From contig JAJDUI010000024.1 of the NCBI GenBank assembly GCA_022826745.1, positions 1 through 64,000 of the forward strand: a stretch of 64,000 nt of DNA. The letters are read 5' to 3'. This stretch comes from Thermoanaerobaculia bacterium. Its GTDB lineage: Bacteria > Acidobacteriota > Thermoanaerobaculia > Multivoradales > Multivoraceae. Below the pieces are notes generated by a model. That model saw only the letters and a list, made by a program, of their open reading frames with translations. It made no database searches and was not told the origin of the DNA. Both the position numbers and the translations under genes were made by a program. This document shows positions 19,974-30,027 of the stretch, one piece after another (the first letter of the stretch is position 1; every line of letters begins with the position of its first letter).

Positions 19974-20945
19974 GTCCTCACCGTGAGCGAGGCGCCCAGC
20001 ATCGGCAGGGCGCGGTCGAGTTCAAGCGTCCCGGCCTCGGGTCCGTCGCCGGAGGTCGTGCTCTGGTCGAGAACGCGGGCCGGTAGTCCCAGGCCGTCTT
20101 CGAGCCGCTCGCGCCAGGCCGGCCGGTCGGCCTCGGTCGCCAGCAGCAGGACGTGCTCGGGCAGGTCGGCCCCGGCGCCGAACAGGCCGCGCTCCTCGAT
20201 GAAGCCTCTGGTCAACCGCAGTTCGCGCACCGCCAGTCGGGAAGCGTCCGAGGGAGAAAGGGCCGGGTCGAATGTCTTGTAGCGGTAGAGCGCGGGGGCG
20301 TCCTCCGTGTGCGCCAGGAGGGAGTAGCCGTCGCGGTGGGCGAGCAGAAGGAGGAAGGCGCCGGTTTCGTCCTGCATCTGCCGGATGCCGTGCGCCGCGC
20401 CGAGGCTCGCGTTCGTCACCATGCCGATGTGGATGCCGGCACGGCGGAACGAGTCCTCGATCTGGGCCAGCACCCGCTCGACGCCGAAGGCGATCAGGAA
20501 CCGCGTGGACTCGCCGGCGCCATTGCCGGTCCGGGCGCCGCGAACGCGCAACTCCTCCACCCGGAAGGGCACCTGCTTGCGCAGCTTGAAGCGGAGGGCC
20601 TCCTCGCGATGCTGCGGACTCCGGGGCACGTCCTCGAGTTCCGCGAAGGTCAGCCGCAGCCAGCGGTCCGGGAGGACGAGCGCGGCGGCCCTGACAGGAG
20701 CCCCGGTGGCGGTATCGGCGGCCTGCTGGAGTTCGGTGACCATGTCGTGGAACTGGGCGGGCTCGCGCAACGGGCCGCCCAGCGCCCCATCCTGGAACGT
20801 GTCGGCGGGCAGTTCCCGGCGCCTGACCGCCCGCAGCTCGGGCGTGGGGCCGCTCTGGCGCACGAAGTGCGCCAGGACGAGTTCGCGCTCGTCGAGCAGG
20901 AACACCGATGCCGGTCCCCGAGGGTCGTCGAGGCCGGCAAGGCGC

Positions 20946-22630
<1,685 letters not shown>

Positions 22631-22631
<1 letters not shown>

Positions 22632-23869
22632 CAGCCCTGCACCTGTCCAAGTACGCTGAAGAGCGGCAGATACATCGAGAGCACGAGCAACGCGATGGTG
22701 CAGCCCATGACGACCAGCATCACGGGCTCCACCAGCGAGAGGAGCCGCTCGGTTCGGGTCTCGACATCCTCGTCGAGGAAGTCGGAGACGCTGTTCACCA
22801 TCTCGTCCAGGGCGCCGGTCGCCTCGCCGACCTTGACCATGTCGATCGCGAGGTCGGTGAACACCTCCGATTCCTCGAGGGCCACGTGGAACGCTTCGCC
22901 CTCGCGGATACGCGGTCCGAGCGCCACCGCCCGTTCGTGCAGGAAGCGGTTCGTGACAGCCGACGCCGCGGTTTCGAGGGCCGAAGCAAGCGGCAGGCCG
23001 CCGTGCAGCAGGGTGGCCAGGGAACGGCAGAACTCGGACAGGGCGAAGCGGTGGAAGATCGGCCCGATGAACGGAAGCCGCAGTTTCAGGCGATCGACCA
23101 GGGCGCCGATCCGGCCGCTCCTGCCGATCCTCCAGCTCGTCCAGGCGGCCACGGCGACCGCGGCCATCAGCACGAGGGTGGTCGGGTTGCGCAGCACCTG
23201 GGACACGGCGAGGAGGAGTTGCGTGAGCCAGGGCAGATCGAGGTCGAGCGCTACGTAGAACTCCTCGAAGCGGGGCATGACGAAGAACATCATCACCGCC
23301 ACGATGCTGACGGACAGGCAGATCAGGAGCGCCGGGTAGAAGAACGCGCTGACGACCCGCTTGCGGGAAGTCGTGACGAGCTTGAGCTGGCGGACGTACC
23401 GGCGAATGACGCGTTCCAGGCCGCCGCTCTGCTCGCCGGCCTTGAGCATCGAGCTGTAGATCGGCGGGAAGGAGTTGCCCGCCGCGGCAAACGCCTCGGA
23501 GAGTTCCTCGCCGCTCTCGACGCGGTCCCGGATCTCGCCCAGCGACTCCTTGAAGGCGGCGTGGCGCTGGCGCTCGAAGAGCAGGTCCAGGCACTGGAGC
23601 AGGGGCAGTCCCGCGCTGAGCAGGCCCGCCAACTGCTGGTTGAAGATCAGGAAGTCCTGTCCCGGGACCGCCTTGCGGCTGCTGTCGGCGGCGGCCGAAC
23701 CCGTGCCGAGAAGCGACCCGAAGAGGTGCTGCAGGCCGCGGCGCCTGATCTCGAAGACGTACAGCCCGCGGCGCTCGATCTCGCGCCGCGCGGTGCGCGG
23801 ATCCGGCGCCTCGTGGATCTGCTCCACGATGCGACCGTCGGCGGTGCCAAGCCGGCAGACGAACTGCAT
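22631..23869 (-). CDS. GspF/PilC inner-membrane platform protein
   Basis: A 412-aa polytopic protein with two T2SSF repeats (about 75-195: FLIFNQQLAGLLSAGLPLLQ; about 275-400: LSEFCRSLATLLHGGLPLAS) and three membrane helices (about 180-205, 225-255, 380-405). It couples the ATPase to pseudopilin addition. It lies 13 bases after the secretin-N-like gene. Confidence 0.95.
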
Positions 23870-23882
23870 GACCGACCCGCTC

Positions 23883-24650
23883 CTAGTCGCCGGCGCCCAG
23901 GCCGTCTTCGCGGGGAGACCGGACGGTCACGGCGACCACCAGGCCGCTGGCGTCGGATCCGCGGTAGGGGAGGGCCAGGACCAGCGGCTTGCCGACCCAG
24001 ACGTTCAGGTGGCCGTTGAAGACGCGCTCGTCGAGGACGGCGCTGCGGCTGCGCTCGATCTCGACCCCGTACAGTTTGAGGCGGCGGTCGAGCAGCACGG
24101 TGCCGACGCGGAAGCCGAGCCGGAACTCGGTGCCGATCTCGTAGCGGACGTTCTCGCCCTCCGTCGCTTCGAACTGGCCCTCGCCGAGCAGCCGGTAACT
24201 CGTGAAGGCCAGCCAGTTGCCCAGCTCGTCGGTGAGCTGCGCGGGCAACTCGGACCGCGGGTCGCCGCTGCCGCGGCGCGACGCCTCGAGGATGAAGATC
24301 TCGAACTCGATCTGCTGGCGGGGGTGGTCGAAGTCGCGCAGCAGGGCGAGCAGGTGCTCGAGCACGCTGCTCCGGTCCCTCAGCACCAGAGTGTTCGTCG
24401 CCCGCTGCAGTTCGATCGTTCCCTGGGGCGACATCTCGTTCTGCATCCACTCCAGGGCGTCGTCCGCCCGTTGATGCTGGAGCGTGAAGGCGTGGCGGAT
24501 CTGGGTTTCGGCCTCCTGCTGCGCGTCTCCCGGTTGCGCGCGACCAGGCTGGGCGAGGGCCGGCTGCAGCGTGCCGGCGGCAGCCAGGAGGGCGCCAGCC
24601 AGCAGGACCGGGGCGGCGAGGGCCCGGCGAACGGCGACGGCGGCTCTCAT
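23883..24650 (-). CDS. Periplasmic secretin-N-domain-like protein
   Basis: A 255-aa exported protein (signal peptide MRAAVAVRRALAAPVLLAGA, cleavage around PALA). Residues about 50-120 resemble the NolW/secretin N-domain pattern: short helix, then TIELQRATNTLVLRDRSSVL and a repeat of DHPRQQIEFEIFILEAS, as in GspD N1-N3. No secretin pore domain follows; the rest is beta-rich. It may be an accessory to the secretin or an evolved N-domain-only paralogue. Overlaps the anti-sigma gene by 4 bases. Confidence 0.65.
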   Translation of the reverse strand: MRAAVAVRRALAAPVLLAGALLAAAGTLQPALAQPGRAQPGDAQQEAETQIRHAFTLQHQRADDALEWMQNEMSPQGTIELQRATNTLVLRDRSSVLEHLLALLRDFDHPRQQIEFEIFILEASRRGSGDPRSELPAQLTDELGNWLAFTSYRLLGEGQFEATEGENVRYEIGTEFRLGFRVGTVLLDRRLKLYGVEIERSRSAVLDERVFNGHLNVWVGKPLVLALPYRGSDASGLVVAVTVRSPREDGLGAGD

Positions 24651-25204
24651 GGCGCCACCACCAGGACCACGTCGAGACCGGAGTCGTGGCCGTTGCCGGG
24701 AAGCTGGTAGACCTGCATCGGTTCGTCACCGAGCGGCTCCACGAGCGGCGCCATCGCGATGTGGTCGGGCAGCACGGACGGGTCGCCCGCGATCTCGTCC
24801 GCGGGCGGCGCGCTCTCGGGCCACAGCAGGAAACTCAGACCGAGCGCAGCGGCCGCGACCCCGGCGGCCAGTACCGAAGCCATGGGCAGACGCCGGCGGG
24901 CGCTCCGCGCCTCGTTCAGGCGCCTCTCGGTCGCCCGTCCGTCGAGTTCGAGGCGCACGCGCTGGCGAATCGCCTCGACGTCGGCCGCGCTGACCTCCTC
25001 CTCGTCGCGGGCGAGGTTGCCGCCGCTGAACAGCAGCAGCGGATCGGCGTCGAGCGAGGCGGCGCGACAGCGTTCGCAGTCCTCGCGGTGGCGCAACGCG
25101 TCTTCCCAGGCGGCGTCCACCGCCGCGTCGCCGACTTCCGAACTCCGTTCGGCCCGCTCGCGTTCGCGCACGAGAGCGGCCCAGTCGGGACAGGGAGAAG
25201 TCAT
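24647..25204 (-). CDS. Zinc-type anti-sigma factor
   Basis: A 185-aa membrane protein: N-terminal cytoplasmic domain with His39, Cys43 and Cys46 (HREDCERC, the HxxxCxxC anti-sigma zinc motif), one membrane helix about 107-128 (ASVLAAGVAAAALGLSFLLW), and a 55-residue periplasmic tail. It presumably holds the ECF sigma factor encoded immediately upstream (4-base overlap) and releases it on an envelope signal. There is no recognisable site-1 protease motif. Confidence 0.85.
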   Translation of the reverse strand: MTSPCPDWAALVRERERAERSSEVGDAAVDAAWEDALRHREDCERCRAASLDADPLLLFSGGNLARDEEEVSAADVEAIRQRVRLELDGRATERRLNEARSARRRLPMASVLAAGVAAAALGLSFLLWPESAPPADEIAGDPSVLPDHIAMAPLVEPLGDEPMQVYQLPGNGHDSGLDVVLVVAP

Positions 25205-25908
25205 GGGCGCTCCTTTCTGCCGGCACGCGTCCCGGCTGTCTGCGCGTACTCGGGGTAGCGCCTGAGCAGCTCCTCGCGGAGCAGCTTGCGGCTGTTGAAC
25301 AGGTGGTTGCGGACGGTCGAGGGACGGATGCCGAGGATGCCGGCGATCTCCTTGCCGGCCAACCCCTCCATCTCGCGCAGCACGAACACCGCGCGCTGCT
25401 TGTCGCTCAGAGTGGATGCGAGCTCATGAAACACGGACCGGACCTCACTGGCGGACAGCGAATCGAGTTGCCGCGCGGAGACTTCGCCCCGCTGGTGCTC
25501 GTCCTGCAACTGGAAGCTCTGCAACGAGCGGAGGCGGGAGGCGCGGGAGCGCAGGTGGTCGATAGCGAGGTTCGAGACGATCCGGTAGATCCACGTGTTC
25601 GGGCTGTACCGGCGGTCGAAACGATGCCGCGAGTTCCAGATGCGCAGGAAGGCGATCTGGACGATGTCGCGCGCGTCTTCCCGGTCTCCCACGAGCCGGG
25701 TGGCCAGACGAACCAACGGGGTCGTCTTGCGGCGCATCAGCTCGTCGAGAGCGAGGTCGTCGTCGCCGCGAAGGCCTTCGAGGAGTTCGGCGTCGGACGC
25801 GTCGGCCCACGCCACCTGACGCTGGTGGCGGGAGTACGCGATCCTGAGACCGCTCCGGGGAGGATCTTCGCGTGGCGGTTCCATGCGGATGGCTTGCGCG
25901 GATCTCAT
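25201..25908 (-). CDS. ECF RNA polymerase sigma factor
   Basis: A 235-aa sigma-70 family member with region 2 at about 50-120 (RLVGDREDARDIVQIAFLRI and TWIYRIVSNLAIDHLRSR) and region 4 at about 160-215 (LSDKQRAVFVLREMEGLAGK, STVRNHLFNSRKLLREEL). Two starts are possible (25908 and 25884). As the first gene of the 12-kb secretion operon, overlapping its anti-sigma gene, it probably drives its own operon. Confidence 0.93.
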   Translation of the reverse strand: MRSAQAIRMEPPREDPPRSGLRIAYSRHQRQVAWADASDAELLEGLRGDDDLALDELMRRKTTPLVRLATRLVGDREDARDIVQIAFLRIWNSRHRFDRRYSPNTWIYRIVSNLAIDHLRSRASRLRSLQSFQLQDEHQRGEVSARQLDSLSASEVRSVFHELASTLSDKQRAVFVLREMEGLAGKEIAGILGIRPSTVRNHLFNSRKLLREELLRRYPEYAQTAGTRAGRKERP

Positions 25909-25994
25909 GCCTCGCTGTTGATACGGAGGCCCGGGGCAAAGCGTCCAAGCCGCGCGTCGGGAGATTGGAGGGCCCTCCGCCAGCAGGCGGCGGA

Positions 25995-26002
25995 ATTATA
26001 CT
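25995..26002. promoter_or_regulatory. Shared divergent -10 for the sigma operon and kdtA
   Basis: The 8-bp box ATTATACT reads TATAAT on the minus strand (perfect -10, 26000-25995, towards the sigma gene) and TATACT on the plus strand (25997-26002, towards kdtA). Neither has a good -35. A hairpin GGGGCT...AGCCCC follows in the kdtA leader at 26016-26032. If real, the two transcripts would compete for one box. Confidence 0.45.
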
Positions 26003-26085
26003 CGTCCGTCAATACGGGGCTTCGGCAGCCCCATGAGTTCACTGCGCCTCGCACCGGAAGCGGTTCGGCGCCCGGCCGTCACCTT

Positions 26086-27435
26086 ATGTGGTTCCTCTAC
26101 CAGCTCGCGATGGCGGCAGGGTTGGGCGTGGCGGCGCCGGTGCTGCTGGCGCGGCGCGGCCGGCACTACCTGCCGACGCTTCCTGCCCGGTTGGGACGTT
26201 TGCCGGAGGCCCGGGGAACCAGACCGCTGTGGCTGCACGCCGCGTCGGTGGGTGAGGCCGGAGTGGCGGCGACCCTGGCGCGGGCCCTGCCGCCGGACCT
26301 CGACCTGGTGGTGACGACGGTGACGCCCACCGGCCAGGCGGCGGCGAAGAGGCTGTTCGAGCCGCTCGGCGCGGACGGCCGGAGCGTGGTCGTCACCTAC
26401 CTGCCGTTCGACCTGGGGTTGCTGGTCGGCCGTTTCCTGGACCGGTACGCGCCGCGGGCGCTGGTCCTCTTCGAGAGCGAGCTCTGGCCCCTGCTCCTTC
26501 GGGACTGCCGCCGCCGGTCGATTCCCGTGGCGGTTCTCAACGCCCGGATCAGCGACCGCAGCTACGGGCGGATGAAGCGGGCCGGCCGTCTCTACCGGCG
26601 GTTCCTGCTCGACCCGCTGGGGAGGCTGGGCGCGCAGAGCCCGCAGGACGAGGAGCGTCTGCTGAGCCTCGGCGCCGGGTCGGCCCGCACGTCGATGACG
26701 GGGAACCTGAAGTTCGACACGCCGGAACCGGCTCCGGTGGCCGGCCTGGAGCAGGCCCTGCGGGACCTCGCAGGGAATCGGCCGATCCTGATCGCGGGCT
26801 CGACGATGCCCGGCGAAGAGCTGATCGTCCTCGACGCCTTCGAACGAGTGGATCGCGAGGCGTTGCTGGTCCTGGCGCCCCGCCATCCGGAACGCTTCGA
26901 CGAGGTATGGCGAGAGGTGGAGGATCGGCCCCTGTCGGCAATCCGGCGGAGCCGGATGGACGCTGCCGGGGGCACGGCGCCGCGGCCGGCCTCGCCGCCC
27001 GGGATCGTCCTGCTCGATTCCCTGGGCGAGCTGGCCTCGATCTACCGGCTCGCGTCCGCCGCCTTCATCGGCGGCACGCTCGTGCCGACCGGCGGCCACA
27101 ACCCGATCGAGGCGGCGCGTTTCGGCGTGCCCGTGATCGTCGGTCCGTCGATGGAGAACTTCCGGCGCATCGCGCGCGACTTCGAGGCCGCCGGCGCCCT
27201 CACCGTGGTGCGGGACGGACAGGCGTTGACCCGTGCCTGGCGGCAGGTTCTGGACCGACCGGACGATGCGGCAGAGCGGGGCGCCCGGGGCCTGGTGCTC
27301 GTCGATCGCAACCGCGGCGCCGTCGAGCGCTCCGTGGAGTTGCTCCGCCAGGTCGTTGACCTGTCCGTTCCGCCAGCCGCCGCCGATCCCACTGGGCGCG
27401 CCGGCGTCTCCACCTGCACTCCGGGACGCAACTGA
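26086..27435 (+). CDS. kdtA: 3-deoxy-D-manno-octulosonic acid transferase
   Basis: Adds KDO to lipid IVA at the inner membrane, in lipopolysaccharide core assembly. A 449-aa GT30 enzyme: N-terminal membrane anchor (WFLYQLAMAAGLGVAAPVLL), base motif HAASVGE (Glu), FESELWP, and the nucleotide-sugar site GGTLVPTGGHNPIE. I take the ATG at 26086 because family homology starts there; an upstream open frame is non-coding. lpxK follows after one base, so lipid A steps are co-expressed. Confidence 0.96.
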   Translation: MWFLYQLAMAAGLGVAAPVLLARRGRHYLPTLPARLGRLPEARGTRPLWLHAASVGEAGVAATLARALPPDLDLVVTTVTPTGQAAAKRLFEPLGADGRSVVVTYLPFDLGLLVGRFLDRYAPRALVLFESELWPLLLRDCRRRSIPVAVLNARISDRSYGRMKRAGRLYRRFLLDPLGRLGAQSPQDEERLLSLGAGSARTSMTGNLKFDTPEPAPVAGLEQALRDLAGNRPILIAGSTMPGEELIVLDAFERVDREALLVLAPRHPERFDEVWREVEDRPLSAIRRSRMDAAGGTAPRPASPPGIVLLDSLGELASIYRLASAAFIGGTLVPTGGHNPIEAARFGVPVIVGPSMENFRRIARDFEAAGALTVVRDGQALTRAWRQVLDRPDDAAERGARGLVLVDRNRGAVERSVELLRQVVDLSVPPAAADPTGRAGVSTCTPGRN

Positions 27436-27436
27436 C

Positions 27437-28420
27437 ATGGCCGGGAGCCCCTGGCAACGGTTCTACGAGTCGGGACACCGCCGCCGTCGCCGCCACTGGT
27501 CGACTCGGGCCGCGAGCCTGGGCCGGCCGACCGTCAGCATCGGCAACCTGCACTGGGGCGGCAGCGGCAAGACGCCGGCTGTGATCGCCGTGGCGCTCGG
27601 CCTGGTGGGTGGCGGCCAGCGAGTGGCCGTGCTGTCGCGCGGCTACCGTCGCAAGGGCCGGGAACCTCTGATCGTGAGCCTCGGCGAGGGGCCGCTCGTG
27701 TCGGGGGAACAGGCCGGCGACGAGCCGGTGATGATCGCCGAACAGGCGCCGGGCGTGGTGCTGGCGGTCGGCGCCGACCGCCGCGCCGCCGCCGCCCTGG
27801 CCCTCGATCGCGCGCCCGACGTCGACGTCTTCTTGCTGGACGACGGCTTCTCCCATGTTCGTGTGCGCCGCGATGTCGAGATCCTGACCTTCCCGGCCGC
27901 GGACCCCTTCGCCGGCGGCCTCCTCCTGCCGGGCGGCCGGCTGCGCGAGCCCCTGGGCATGGTGCGCCTCGCCGACGCCGCGGTGATTACCGGTCTCGAA
28001 GGAGGCGTCGAACCGCCGGCCGACTTCGAGCCGACCCTGCGCCGCCACGGCTTCAAGGGCCCGGTGTTCACCTCGACGCTTCGGTCCGAACTCCTGGGCG
28101 GCCCGACACCGGAGCGTCCGCTGCTCGTCACCGGCGTCGCCCGCCCGGAGCGCGTCGCCCGCACCGCGGCGGCCGCGGGCCTGGAGTGCGTGGACCACCT
28201 CCGCTTCCCCGACCACCACGCCTACCCGCCGCGTTCCCTCAGCGCGATCGAATCCGCCTGCGCCCGCCATCGCTGCGACGCCGTCGTCACGACCTCCAAG
28301 GACGCCGTCAAGCTCCGCGACCGCCTGCCGGCGGGCGCGCCGCCGCTGCTGGAACTCAGGGTCGAAGCGGAGATCGACCCGGACTTCCTGCCCTGGCTCG
28401 CCGGTCGGATGGAGCGCTAG
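27437..28420 (+). CDS. lpxK: Tetraacyldisaccharide 4'-kinase
   Basis: Phosphorylates the 4' position of the lipid A disaccharide at the inner membrane. A 327-aa protein with the family's signature loop SIGNLHWGGSGKTP (Walker A), VAVLSRGYRRKG, and VFLLDDGFSHVRV (DDG metal/base motif), and a late FPDHHAYPP. The ATG at 27437 is one base after the kdtA stop. The N-terminal membrane helix common in LpxK is short here, replaced by an Arg-rich segment (HRRRRRHWSTR). Confidence 0.95.
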   Translation: MAGSPWQRFYESGHRRRRRHWSTRAASLGRPTVSIGNLHWGGSGKTPAVIAVALGLVGGGQRVAVLSRGYRRKGREPLIVSLGEGPLVSGEQAGDEPVMIAEQAPGVVLAVGADRRAAAALALDRAPDVDVFLLDDGFSHVRVRRDVEILTFPAADPFAGGLLLPGGRLREPLGMVRLADAAVITGLEGGVEPPADFEPTLRRHGFKGPVFTSTLRSELLGGPTPERPLLVTGVARPERVARTAAAAGLECVDHLRFPDHHAYPPRSLSAIESACARHRCDAVVTTSKDAVKLRDRLPAGAPPLLELRVEAEIDPDFLPWLAGRMER

Positions 28421-28439
28421 TTGGGGCTACAGGTCTTCG

Positions 28440-29849
28440 TCAGGCGAACGACCGCCCCCCGATCACGGCCCAGATGATCCACAGGATCGCGACCGGGCAG
28501 ACGAAGCGGAGCAGGACGTCGCGCCAGAGGAAGTACCACCGGCTCACGTCGCCATGGCCATCGGCAAGGGCGTCGCGGGACTTGCGGCGGCTCAGGAACC
28601 AGCCGACGAAGATCGCCAGGGTCAGGCCGCCGAGGGGCAGGATCCAGTTCGAGACGGTGTAGTCCATCGTGTCGAAGAATCCGGCGGTGCGCTCGCCCAG
28701 GGGCGCCCAGGAGGAGAAGCCGGTGACGGCGCCCAGGGATAGCGCCGAGGGGATGCCGAACAGGAAGACGGCGCCGCCGGAGAGCAGGCTGGCCTTTCGC
28801 CGGCTCAGGCCTCGCCGGTCGATCAGGTAGGCGGCGACGACTTCGAGCAGCGAGATGGTGGAGGTCAGCGCCGCGAAGCCGACCAGCAGGTAGAACAGAG
28901 GCGCCAGCACGACGCCGAGCGGCATCTCGTAGAACATCTGCGGCAGCGTCGTGAACAGGATCGTTGCGCTCTTGCCGAAGGTCCCGGCCCGTTCCGCGGT
29001 ATCGACGCTGAAGATGATGGAGAACATGACGATGCAGGCCATCAGGGCCACCAGGGTGTCGAGCAGGGTGATCGCGGCGGCGCTTCTCGGGATCGACTGT
29101 CTCGACCTCATGTAGGAGCCGTAGGTGATCATCGCCCCCATGCCGACGGAGAGGGTGAAGAAGGCATGGCCGACCGCCTCCAGCAGGCCGTCGGCGGTGA
29201 CCGGACCGACATGGAACAGGAAGCGGACCGCTTCGCCGAAGCCCGGGCTCCAGAACGAGTTGATGACGAGCAGGATGAGAATGGCCCCGAGCACCGGCAT
29301 CAACGTCTTGGCCACCCGTTCGATGCCGTCGTGCACGCCCAGGGTGACGACGCCGACCGTCACGGCCATGAACAGGGCGTGGAAGCCGATCTGGAGCGGT
29401 CCGTTGCCGAGAAAGGCGCCGAAGGAGTCGCCGAGGGTCTGGCCGCCGGTGTCGAAGCCGCCGAAAGACCAGCTCAGGCACTGGCCGAAGTAGTAGACCG
29501 TCCAGCCGGCGATCAGCGCGTAGTACGACAGGAGGATGAAGCTGCCGAGCGTTCCCAATGCCCCGACGGCGCCCCAGGCTTTGCCTCCGACCGCCCCTTT
29601 GGCCGCCTCGACGAACGCGCCGACGGGGCTCTGGCGTGTGCTCCGCCCGATGACCAGCTCGGCCATCATGATCGGCAGGCCGATCAGCACGATCGCGATC
29701 AGGTAGACGAGGACGAAGGAGCCGCCGTCGTTGGCGTAGGTGATGTACGGGAACTTCCAGATGTTGCCGAGGCCGATGGCGGAGCCGACGGCGGCGAAGA
29801 TGAATCCGAGTTGACCGAACCTGCCGCGTCCGCCGGAGCCGTTTGCCAC
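28440..29849 (-). CDS. Sodium-dependent transporter (NSS/SNF family)
   Basis: A 469-aa polytopic symporter, 11-12 helices. The helix-1 signature GFIFAAVGSAIGLGNIWKFP and AELVIGRSTRQSP place it in the neurotransmitter:sodium symporter family, which moves amino acids or similar solutes with sodium. The substrate cannot be read from the sequence. It starts with GTG at 29849 behind GGGAG. Convergent with lpxK, with only 19 bases between the stops. Confidence 0.92.
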   Translation of the reverse strand: MANGSGGRGRFGQLGFIFAAVGSAIGLGNIWKFPYITYANDGGSFVLVYLIAIVLIGLPIMMAELVIGRSTRQSPVGAFVEAAKGAVGGKAWGAVGALGTLGSFILLSYYALIAGWTVYYFGQCLSWSFGGFDTGGQTLGDSFGAFLGNGPLQIGFHALFMAVTVGVVTLGVHDGIERVAKTLMPVLGAILILLVINSFWSPGFGEAVRFLFHVGPVTADGLLEAVGHAFFTLSVGMGAMITYGSYMRSRQSIPRSAAAITLLDTLVALMACIVMFSIIFSVDTAERAGTFGKSATILFTTLPQMFYEMPLGVVLAPLFYLLVGFAALTSTISLLEVVAAYLIDRRGLSRRKASLLSGGAVFLFGIPSALSLGAVTGFSSWAPLGERTAGFFDTMDYTVSNWILPLGGLTLAIFVGWFLSRRKSRDALADGHGDVSRWYFLWRDVLLRFVCPVAILWIIWAVIGGRSFA

Positions 29850-29942
29850 GTTTCTTCTCCCGGTGTGTTCCTGGATGTGGCCGCGGTGTTGGCGGCGGCC
29901 GGCGGTAGCGTAGCGGAGTCGGCGTCCCCGCCGACAGAGTGG

Positions 29943-30008
29943 TCGCCGCTTCGCGGCGCGTTCTCCAAGCCGCCTTCGGCGACAGCGGGTCAGAAGACCC
30001 GCGCACCC
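29943..30008 (-). repeat. Palindromic intergenic repeat, copy b
   Basis: Between the transporter start and the end of the ASPIC gene. Contains GCGGGTC-AGAA-GACCCGC (29985-30002) and CGCCGC-TTC-GCGGCG (29944-29958), plus a GCCGCC...GGCG module between. Read on the minus strand the core is GGGTCTTCTGACCC, as in copies a (37151-37200) and c (59123-59190). Confidence 0.7.
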
Positions 30009-30027
30009 AGCAGAACGGCGTGGTCTC